Assembly: GCA_001695595.3 (NCBI GenBank)
Contig: MBPM02000022.1
Span: 62,001 to 126,000, forward strand
Direction of reading: 5' to 3'
Origin: Plasmopara viticola
Taxonomy: Eukaryota; Oomycota; Peronosporomycetes; Peronosporales; Peronosporaceae
DNA length: 64,000 nt
Both the position numbers and the translations under genes were made by a program. Positions within the stretch are counted from its first letter, which is position 1. Each line of letters starts with the position of its first letter. Below the pieces are notes generated by a model that was not told the origin of the DNA, made no database searches, and worked only from the letters and a program-made list of their open reading frames with translations. Of the stretch, positions 43,921 to 64,000 are shown piece by piece.

Positions 43921-45793
43921 CGGAAGGGATTGTTGAAAGTTAGCTGGAGAGCATTTGTTTTATATAGCATGTATTTTAGTACAAAGAAGCCATTTCTCCC
44001 GAGCATTAAAATTTTGCACTAACGCAAGGCCTTTTATGTTGTTTTTCCATTCGGAGAAGGGTGTTCACCGTGTAGTCTAAGGTGAATAATTGTAACGTTT
44101 TGTTGTTGAGACTTTCTCATCTACCCAAAAGTGTCGTTACGTGTATGCAGGATATACTTAATAAGTGTTCAGACGACACCACGATGGCTGGTGTGCCCTT
44201 CACGCTGCGTCGGTAGCACTAGAGGAAACTGGTGCGATTTTCATCCAGCGGATCTTATGGGAAATGAGCACTCTTGCTAATTACATTGACACACGGCACG
44301 TGGCGTCTATTTGAGACCTTATCTTGAAGGGGGCACCTCCATGCCATTCAGCATACGTTAAAATCTGCTGCATATAGAATGTCACTGTCATTTGAACAAG
44401 AAGAATTTTTGGCGTCATTGGGTACGATTCTCAGACGGCAACTTACGTTTGGATCTTGCTGGTGTTATTGTGGATCAAGTGCAATTCTCACGAGCTGTCC
44501 TGATACTATTATCAAGAAAGTAGTGCATCGGGTGTAAGATGAAATTTTCGTGCCATTTCTCTGCGAAAAACTCAAATTTGGAGTATTTTTAAACTGCGCC
44601 GCGCGATCGAATTGATGTGGAGAATTGTGTTGACCATAGAGAGCAGTACGAACGGTTAACACATGAGATTAACGTCAGGACTAGCGTTACCTATGCAGTT
44701 AGCAAAGTAATAATCGAAGATTTTTCGTTGAGCAGCAAACCGAGACGTTTGGACAAGTTCTTGATACGAAGTAATGATGGTGGCAAAAGTGGTGCGTACA
44801 CATATGTCTCTATGATGTCAATTTTTTTAACTTTCTGTCACATTAACGCAGAAAAAGATGTAGTCAATGTTACGCGTGGCTTGCTTTCGTAAATGGTGGA
44901 ACTGAACTGATTACAACTCGGTACACGTCTTTCTTACTTGTGCAGTACATGTAACTTTGGAGCTGACAGCTGTCAATGTCGTCGTTTGAAGCAACAGCAT
45001 TGAAAATAATTACAATTTGGTGGAGACTAATAATTTCTCCACAACTTGTCGATTCTATTTAGTAATGCTTCGACACTGAAGACGCTCTCGTTGATCTTAT
45101 CGAGAGACGCACGTTTGTGTAGGCCAAATGGCAAAACAAGATTTGGTTTTGTGGTATGTCTATACCGTATTGCATCGCCTTGAATTTAGGCGAATGAAAC
45201 ACTAAATTCATTTCACAAAGCGGAGCACAGGAGGACTTGCTATTGCTAAGTGCCATGCATAATGCTGTGTTTCAAAAATAAAAGACACTTGGTCAGTTTG
45301 CTGCACGCTCGTTGCACGTGTTTTCGTAACAGTCATTAGACGCGTCACTAAAAATAAACACTTGATTACGTCAGGCTGGTCATCACGTTCCGCCGCCGAC
45401 TTAGTTTTGAAAGGCAACCGTTGTGCCTGGTGCTGCAGTGATTTTGGCATTGCGAAGTCTCTGCTCGATACGTTTAACCTTATTGTTGATCTTGGGCACG
45501 ATTTGCTTCGATCAGTGACACGTTGGACAGCAGATCCTCAAGGAGAGTTAGAGGCCAAGCGTATTACGTCAGGCCGACAGAAGTGATGGCGTACCCCTGC
45601 TTTTCAAATTAAGCGCCTTAAGATAAATAGTCAAGAAGCGTTCACTTCCTAGGATCTTGCTTATCATCAGAGCTAAAATGTGTACGTGTTGTCAGCGCCA
45701 GCTCTGAGGCTCGAGAAGAAAAGAAAGAAGTTGAATGAAAAAGAAATATATTTTCGAGATCATCAACCTCGCTACTCTCATAGGCAGACTAAG
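43921..45793. other. Desert, no gene seen
   Basis: AT-rich. Short frames (for example 44617-44892 and 45362-45586 on +) have no recognisable domain or signal peptide. Confidence 0.4.
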
Positions 45794-46294
45794 CTAAGTC
45801 TTTAATGGTTTAGGTGGTTTAGCAAGCTTCACGTAGGCAGCATTCTCCAGACAAAATTTCTGATACATTTCGACCGCTTTTCTTGATCCAGGTGGAATAG
45901 ACCATTGCGGACCCCCCATGCTTAATGCTTGCAAGTTGTCCTGGAATTTTTCTACAGTCACTCCCTTCTCAGCCATTTTTGTAAAACCTTTGACGACCAT
46001 TTCGTTTATCCACATTCTGAATCGCTTGTAATTGGTTTTTATGTATAGCTTGGTCTTCTTGAAAGCTTTTGCAATCGAAGCAGGGATTCGTGGCATAGCT
46101 CGCTCTTCACTTGCGCCGTCATTCAGCGTTGTCACATCCTCACTGCTAATGCGGCCATCAGTTTTGGCATCTTCGCCCGCTGCTGGTTTTAACCTGCGCT
46201 GACTTTTCTCCTCCGTTCTAGTAGAAGTGGCATGACACGTCGAGAGGGAGGCGAAGAAGACTGCAAGCGAAAGCAACAGGAGCAGGCGGCGCAT
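45794..46294 (-). CDS. Candidate secreted RXLR-type (RXLK...EER) effector
   Basis: A 166-aa single-exon protein. Residues 1-22 form a strong signal peptide (MRRLLLLLSLAVFFASLSTC, then HA). R33-R34-L35-K36 is an RXLK variant of the RXLR translocation motif, and S62-E63-E64-R65 is the EER motif at normal spacing, in an acidic polar linker. The remaining ~100 residues are a basic helical domain (KAFKKTKLYIKTNYKRFRMW, then VTVEKFQDNLQAL). It has the size and Lys/Tyr/aromatic content of effector domains, though a WY fold cannot be confirmed by eye. RXLR effectors of downy mildews and Phytophthora enter plant cells to weaken immunity; the specific target is unknown. It sits alone in a repeat-rich desert, typical for effectors. 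Confidence 0.75.
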   Translation of the reverse strand: MRRLLLLLSLAVFFASLSTCHATSTRTEEKSQRRLKPAAGEDAKTDGRISSEDVTTLNDGASEERAMPRIPASIAKAFKKTKLYIKTNYKRFRMWINEMVVKGFTKMAEKGVTVEKFQDNLQALSMGGPQWSIPPGSRKAVEMYQKFCLENAAYVKLAKPPKPLKT

Positions 46295-47130
46295 TGTTTC
46301 TCGATGCCTTAATGCGCTGAAGCCTGGTCTTGGATGAATTCGGAAGTGTGCCTCAACTTTGCTTGGTCGAAATTAATAACTGGCTCTATAAATGTAGGAA
46401 AACTTTCTTGCAGATTCGAGGTGTCGCATCTTTGCATTCTAATATGCTTTGCTTAAGGAAAGCCGGCCGGACAGACAGTCCCCTTTACAATGATAAAAAA
46501 CTAAGCTCTGTAGCAGTAGAGCCCATCCTCATAATGCTGATTATTACCAGTACCGGTATGTAGCAAAAACTGGGCCTATTCTGTATGCAACCTATTACCG
46601 GTTATTTTATTCCGCCCTATTCTTTTTACGCAAATTGATCACAGATGCGTTCTCTTCTACGCAAATATGTTGCGGCAAGTTGCATTATGAATCTATGTGT
46701 CACCTCACGAACTTACGCAACACCTTTTGAGTTCCAAAAATGGTTCGTTGACTCTTTGACCGCTAAATACTTGACCAGACCCACTTTTTCGGAACGAAAA
46801 TCACTTAATCAATCAAATGAACACGTTGATGGTTGCATATAGCATCTTGCACCAAATGCGTGTCCAAATTTGTACAGCAAGCTGTCTAACGATGCATCTT
46901 CGCCCTTCAAATCGCACTCAAAGGATTTTTAAGTTTTTGAACTCTGTAAAAATTTGCACCAGTATTTACAACCCAACGTCGAAATACATGTGGCTCGGAA
47001 TTGTAGTGGTTTCAACACAATAAAAGGCACAATACTGATTTTTGCAATTTTTGAAGGAAAACATACTATAAAATATCTCGGTTGAAGAGATATAATTTTA
47101 AAAGTGCATTTCGGTAAAGAAGGCGCGTAC
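46295..47130. other. Desert, effector upstream region; no gene seen
   Basis: Holds the effector promoter on the minus strand; no clear Inr motif was found. A 65-codon plus-strand frame at 46645 starts MRSLLRKYVAASC but lacks effector motifs and a recognisable family. Confidence 0.4.
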
Positions 47131-47275
47131 ATGAATTTAGCGCGTTGTAATGTGAAGGCCAAGGATTCATTTTAGTTTGAGAGTCAAGATTTAGATTCTC
47201 AAAAATTCTCATTTGAATATACAAATCGAAATCTTGTCGTAAGACAGCCTCCAGAAAAAACACCCTTTTCCATCG
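47131..47275 (-). repeat. Diverged copy of the GTPase start/promoter segment
   Basis: Aligns with 41300-41447. The copy keeps an ATGAATTTAGC block, with a ~10-bp insertion (GCGTTGTAAT) before GTGAAGGCCAAGG. Coding sequence beyond the start is absent, so it is a promoter fragment, not a gene copy. Confidence 0.75.
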
Positions 47276-47279
47276 CGGC

Positions 47280-47690
47280 TTCACATTATTTACGAAAGAC
47301 GCTGGGCTTGGGCATTTCATGATCAGCACTATAATTGAAAAAGACTGTGCAAGCCAAAATCAGTTCTACATGTGCGCAAGCCAATCTGGTTCACCTTTAG
47401 TGCTCCGATCTGATTTTGGCGATGGTTTTCCACTTTAAGAAAAGATCTTATTATTTGAACAAAGGTCTCAGGGAGTCAAACTTGTCATACGTGTTTCATC
47501 ACCTGCTCATCCAAAAGCCGAGAAAGAAAGAGCTTATTCTTGCATTAATCAGCATCCCAAATAGATAAGAAATGATCAGGCCTCGCCAATTGTTTGCATA
47601 GGGAAAGCGCTGGTAATGCGGATCTTGCAAAGCATTCGTTCAATCTACTGAAAACGGGAAACAATAGATACACGTGCTAGGCACGAAGTT
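47280..47690 (+). repeat. Dispersed repeat, copy 2
   Basis: Inverted partner of 28690-29108 and directly abuts the promoter duplication that ends near 47275. Confidence 0.75.
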
Positions 47691-59159
<11,469 letters not shown>

Positions 59160-62100
59160 GAAGTGCACCGCCTTCCCATAGCCATAATCAGGCAAACAAA
59201 GATTGCTTAGAGGCATTGAATTGTCGTAAGGCCGGACTTTTGTCAAAAGGCGTGGATAAGCCACATCTCAGCAAAAACGACTTTTTTATGCACTCAGACG
59301 TCGTAAGACCACACATTTGTCCTTTATAGCTTTCAAATGTACAAAAGTGCATTAGCGGCATAACATAGGGAAAAAAGATATGAAAGGGCAGGTCGTTGAG
59401 CCGCTAATGACCACTTATACTCGGCAATTCGCTGTGAAATGGGGTCACACAGCAAGTTGCACCAAGAAGACGTGCAGTTTTGACCTGGAGCAAGACATAC
59501 AGCATACAAACTTATGCCACACGTATGGCACATTCATTGCATTGTACTCGTGAAGTCAACATCCTAAAGTCGCACCTGTATGTACCAGCTTATGGAACAA
59601 GGTAACAAAGTGTACAAATCGTCTTGGCATGGCTTCAACTTCATCTTGAATGTAGCATGTTAGCCTATATGAGATAATGAACTCAGAAATTTTAGTACCT
59701 GTAGTGGTCCTCTAAGGCGCTTCACGAGACGCGATAAGTACTTTCACCAATCAGATTTTGATTGATCAAAGCATTTTGTTTGCTGGCCTATGACTCGCAG
59801 TATTCGGCCGTGTAATCTCGGCATCCAAAATTGAGCAAAAAATGATCGATTTATCTATATTTTATGGTTGCCTCATAGTCCGTCGTTTCGGCCTAGATGC
59901 ACTGGCCTTCACTTTACTCAGCAGCTACTGCGGAGTCTTAGAAGCAGTGTGTGGTGCCGCTTCGTAGACATGGTGTTCTGCATTCTCGCCGCTCACTTTA
60001 GCCCAGTCAGTCATTAATGAATTTGTAATAATTGCAGCTGAAATTTCGGTGTCTACGAACGTTTGCAGGCTCATGAGGGCGTTAAGACTTTCAATGGAAG
60101 TCCTTATAAAAAAAGTGACAGCGATGTCGATGTGCAAAGTAACGCGGACATCACGTGACGTTATGTGATTGTCGAGTAAGCCACGTGGTATCTTTCAGAA
60201 ATCGGTATCCTGTCGCTTTTTACAGAGTGCATTTAACCCTCCGAACCACTCCGATCTTTTCAAATCACGACACTCAAGATGATGCGCGTTCTTGTGCACG
60301 CCAGTGCGCTTACGTTCGTGAAACGAGACTAAATACTTTTAATAATTGTAATGTACACAGCAGCGTGGCATACTAGAGCCCTAGCAACTGCATTATTGTA
60401 AAATTGATATGCGTGTATTTATCCTAAAATTGCTGAAATTTAAACACTCGATTATTACTTGTCTTCGTTGTGTTGATAACGCCGCATACGTACCGATCTT
60501 CTAGAAAAATAAGGGCCTTCGATTCGGCATTTCATGAGCGAGACCTCGCCAAACATTGAAGAGAATCTTTGATAGAGCTTACAATGTGTATAAAGTGTGT
60601 GTCATGTATGGATTCACAGCTAGCTTATCGGCAAAAGAGCGGCCTATGTCGCATTTAGTATTTGAAAGTAAAGAAGCCAAACGATAAAGGCGTCTCGACC
60701 AAAATGTTACGCTTATCAAGCGACGTTGGACCGCTGAGAATCACCTCAAGATGTTATCAGGACCTCAAGAACAGAAACAACTCAAAGCGCAGCATTTTTT
60801 GCTACATTCGACTGAAAAAAACGTTAGTAGTAGTAAGTGCGGAAAATGAACCTTAATGTTAAAATTCATTGAAGAGGACGTTTTAGACGAGCATCTCAAA
60901 GAAATCTAAAAGGCGCAACGGAATTTTTATGCGATGAGTTTGAAAAGCTACGGTCATGAACGGCATGCACGACATTTGGACCAGCGGGGCATAAAAATGT
61001 AAGGGTGGGGCGTCGTGCTCGTTTTCAAGCTCAAGAAAATTTGCGTCACGTATCGTTGCTTGCAGCTAGCCATGTAAGCAGTATCTAATGGCACTATAAT
61101 GTATAGGAACGTCCGTGCGTTGTAATATACAGATAGCGCTCGCACGAGTTTTCGACACAGGAACTGCCCCATACATCTGTAGAGCCTTTGTCTAGGATAT
61201 CCTCCCGACAAATTTATCAGTGACACGTTGAAACCCTTGGGCGAGACTACGATACACTTCAACGGTAAGATTCAGATAATGACGCGAACGTTGAAATAAC
61301 AAATGTCAATTTGATCGACAGCCCTTTTGTCGATTAATACGAGACTCGATCTAGCGAATTAACGAGGAACTACCCCCTTACGACATTTCAAAGCAGCTAG
61401 CCTGTTCTTTTTCACAAAAACGATCTGAGTTACCTCTTTTGTCCTCACTGCCTTAATTAAGTAAAAAACGGACCTACTTTCACGCTTTTATACACCTAGC
61501 TTGATTGGGAAGTGGCGCTTTAATAATGAAGGCATCAAATTCCTCTAATTCACACTTAATGAGTCGCAAACCTTCTTGCTTGCAGCACGAGCGCTAGCGA
61601 AACTCAAAATTCACTGAAAAAGCATTGTTTTCAGCTATTACCTCATGTATTTCCGTGACATATAACACTGCAGCAAAGTTTTTCCAATAGTGAGACTCCA
61701 TATTTTGGCCCGACTTGATAGTGTGATAGTCACGCTCACGTGACAAAGATCGTCTAAATAATCATTTGTTTTTCCTCCTTTAAGGAGAAGAGGCTCTGAT
61801 TTCTATTCTGTTGTGTGTAAAAAAGCCTTTATCTTTACCGGCGTACAGTTTGCATCAGGATCTACCACATAGGTTTTCTATGCCTGTGCTGCTCAAGCCC
61901 TCGATCTTAGACTTTGCTTGTTAATTCCGATCGCCACCACGCGCTTCAGCTGTTTTGCAGCGCATATGGCTGTAAGTACGGCTGTCACCTTACCCTTATA
62001 GAAGCCAGCAAATCGCCCGACCAGTGCGAATTACTCGACTAACAGATCTATGAAGGTAGTCCATCCATCTTAAGACCGTGCGACCTCTTTCGATGAGCTC

Positions 62101-63045
62101 TTTGATAAAATATATTTATTTCTGTATTTCTTGAACTCGTTAGTACGCGAATTTGTTTTAATATTGGAAGAGTTCCTTTCGTGCACCATATCATCCTTTA
62201 AGACTCCTTTTACGAAGACTCGGCTTAAAGTATCGACCCGATGCACTGGTACAGATTGAAGGTTTTAGTGCGTGTTAAGCAATTATATGACAGCCTAGTG
62301 GGAGTGAACGTGCCACGGGGGCATAAACTTACTTGGATTAAAACAAGTTCAGGCGGCTGCAAAATCGCCTCGAGATTTTGTTGTTTAGGCAAATTGAACG
62401 TGTGTGTGGCGGTAAAAATATCTCAGCTTGGATGCCATTTGTTGTCGTTTCAAAAGCCTATTGAATATTCGTAGGATCTACTAGCTTCAAAGATCGTCTC
62501 TAAAGTTGTAATCAGACGGCACTCTAGCATCGTGCCACATCTTTTCCCCGCGAGCATTTGCGGTCAACAAGCTCAATCAGCATACCACTGGTTTCTTTAT
62601 TCCAATATTCACGTCTCAAGATTTTTGATCTTGCTAAAGTTTGCCGCACATTTTAAAGAGTGTATCCACCTAGCCCCAACAAGTTAAGCACCGATTGTTT
62701 TGGACAAATTTCCAGCATAAAATTCGCGTGCTGGGTACCTAAATGTCAAGCAAGCTCAGGTATTCACGCATAAGGAATGTCGAAGCCGTATCACTGGCAG
62801 CCTAACCACTCCGTCCAGAATAGCAAGCTCCCTTCTTTGACCTTATGGAGCTTTAAATGCGAGCCACATGTAAACTGTCATGCTATACAGCTCAAACATT
62901 CGTCGGTATTGGCACGGGAGCTTTTTTTAGCGTAAACAAATGAGCCCTTTGTAAAGTTTTTTCTCGAAGTATCAACTCTGCAATCATTTAAATCAATAGT
63001 TTTGTAAAGCTGATAGTAAGTTGATCACTTTCTTAAAATCTGCTA
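59160..63045. other. Desert upstream of annexin; no gene seen
   Basis: AT-rich with short frames only; no recognised domain or repeat. Confidence 0.4.
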
Positions 63046-63055
63046 CTTCATTTCA
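63046..63055 (+). promoter_or_regulatory. Candidate oomycete initiator before annexin
   Basis: TTCATTTC fits YTCATTYY, about 40 bases before the annexin ATG at 63093. The same bases end in TTTCAG, so a 3' splice site of a leader intron is the alternative reading. Confidence 0.35.
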
Positions 63056-63092
63056 GGATCTGCTTCCTCGGTAACAACCCGCCCATATCAAG

Positions 63093-64000
63093 ATGCTGAA
63101 CCTGTATCCACCCTCCACCCACAGCGCCTGGAACGGCCAGCCTCCTGCGTACCCAGCTGGCACGGACTCGACCGTGGAGGAAATCTTTGAGGCCACGAAG
63201 GGCGCCGGCACCAAGGAAAAGCAACTGAACAAGGCGCTGGGTGGAAAGTCGGCCACGCAGCGTGGCTTTATCGCCAAGCGCTACAAGGAGCTGCACAACC
63301 AGAGCTTGCGCGATCTGTTGGACGATGAGACGTCGGGCCACTATGAGTTTCTGTTAAAGCTCTTGGCTTCCCCCCTACCCGAAGCTGAAGCTGGCATTCT
63401 ACGCAAAGCCACCAAGGGTCTGGGGACAAAGGAGGAGCTCATTTATCCTGTTGTCGTGGGCCGTACGAACGTGGAGATTAACATTCTGAAGAAGACGTAC
63501 TTTGACACGTACGGGGAAGATTTGGGCTCCGTGCTTGATAGTGACCTGCATGGGGATTTTCAAAAGGTCATCTTGGCGTCGCTGCAAGGTGCGCTAGTGT
63601 CGTATGACGCCAATATCCACAATGCCGGCAAGGTGGAAGCCGATGTGGAAAAATTGTACAAGACGGGGCGTGGCAAACTGGGCACGGACGAAGAGGGATT
63701 TATTAGTGTTCTAGTGGCAAGTCCGCCCGAGCATTTGCGCGTTGTGGCCGCTGCGTATGAGAAAAAGTATGGGGAGCCGCTCGCGAAGGCTGCGGCACAT
63801 GAGTTTACGGGGATCGCTGAGAAGGCGGTGCTCTTTCTGATCCGTATGATCACGGAGCCGCTAGATCTGCTGGCTGAGCTGTTTGAAGAAGCTTTAAAGG
63901 GTTTTGGCACGGATGAGAACGCCTTGAGTTCGGCGGTGGTGCGCTACCACATTGTCTTGCGTGACATCAAGCCCGTATTTAAGAAGAAATATGGAAAGGA
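63093..64000 (+). CDS. Annexin, 5' part, cut by the window end
   Basis: An open frame of 302 codons from ATG at 63093 to the window end without introns. It starts MLNLYPPSTHSAWNGQPPAY (short Pro/Tyr-rich tail) and then shows annexin repeats: GAGTKEKQLNKAL (repeat 1, ~35), GLGTKEELIYPVV (repeat 2, ~110), GRGKLGTDEEGFISVL (repeat 3, ~190) and GFGTDENALSSAVV (repeat 4, ~270). Endonexin-fold loops G-x-G-T-[K/D]-E are kept in all four repeats; the third has two extra residues. Annexins bind acidic membranes with Ca2+. In oomycetes they are abundant in cell-wall and membrane preparations. Base composition is clearly more GC-rich than the desert to its left, which helps place the gene start. Confidence 0.93.
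   Translation, partial: MLNLYPPSTHSAWNGQPPAYPAGTDSTVEEIFEATKGAGTKEKQLNKALGGKSATQRGFIAKRYKELHNQSLRDLLDDETSGHYEFLLKLLASPLPEAEAGILRKATKGLGTKEELIYPVVVGRTNVEINILKKTYFDTYGEDLGSVLDSDLHGDFQKVILASLQGALVSYDANIHNAGKVEADVEKLYKTGRGKLGTDEEGFISVLVASPPEHLRVVAAAYEKKYGEPLAKAAAHEFTGIAEKAVLFLIRMITEPLDLLAELFEEALKGFGTDENALSSAVVRYHIVLRDIKPVFKKKYGK

Noticed and set aside
46645..46842. 65-codon frame starting MRSLLRKYVAASC as a possible second effector
   Set aside because: Weak signal peptide, no RXLR or EER motif, no family.
63048..63910. Open frames on the minus strand opposite annexin
   Set aside because: Shadow frames of the GC-rich annexin coding sequence; the plus strand has clear annexin repeats.

Overview
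The window is oomycete nuclear DNA, most likely from a downy mildew or Phytophthora relative (Peronosporales). The evidence is: largely intron-poor genes with very short introns (four in predicted genes, 63-80 bp, all phase 0; a fifth of 65 bp in a transposon relic); a candidate RXLR-type (RXLK...EER) secreted effector; a secreted GH10 xylanase; an initiator-like core promoter motif before two genes; and compact gene blocks separated by AT-rich deserts full of decayed transposons. An apparently intact axonemal gene (CFAP45) suggests a lineage that still makes flagellate zoospores, such as Plasmopara or Phytophthora, rather than a non-zoosporic downy mildew. Species identity is inference.

Layout. 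1-14.8 kb is gene-dense: a possible 3' gene end (1-153), a RUS/DUF647 family protein (+, one intron), a very large single-exon DENN-domain protein (-, 2,380 codons), a HERP-like ubiquitin-domain ER membrane protein (+), a small AZUL zinc-finger protein (-) and anthranilate phosphoribosyltransferase (-, one intron). 14.8-36.9 kb is a repeat-rich desert. It holds a 580-bp non-autonomous DNA transposon with 77-bp inverted repeats and an exact 8-bp target duplication, a candidate solo LTR, a decayed 4.6-kb Ty1/copia element with both LTRs, a gag-like relic, several unrecognised coding relics, and a decayed Mutator-like (MULE) transposase that appears to have an OTU-like C-terminal part.

36.9-43.2 kb is a second gene island: CFAP45 (-), a BUD22/SRFBP1-like ribosome-biogenesis protein (+, head-to-head with CFAP45), a mitochondrial EHD/dynamin-like GTPase (-, tail-to-tail with BUD22) and a three-exon GH10 xylanase (+). 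Related copies of an LTR-like repeat lie on either side of this island. 43.2-63 kb is a second desert. Its only convincing gene is the candidate effector (45.8-46.3 kb). It also carries a diverged copy of the GTPase gene's start and promoter, an inverted copy of a ~0.4-kb repeat also found at 28.7-29.1 kb, and a compound CT/CTAT microsatellite. At 63.1 kb an annexin gene begins and runs off the window end.

Functionally, the gene blocks are mostly housekeeping (tryptophan synthesis, ER quality control, vesicle traffic, ribosome assembly, flagellum, membrane binding). The two likely host-interaction genes (xylanase and effector) sit at or beyond the island edge, which fits the 'two-speed' arrangement known in these plant pathogens. 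I found no clearly new multi-gene system. The most distinctive objects are the non-autonomous transposon with doubled motifs in its TIRs, the promoter duplication joined to an inverted repeat, and the GH10 enzyme with replaced active-site neighbours.
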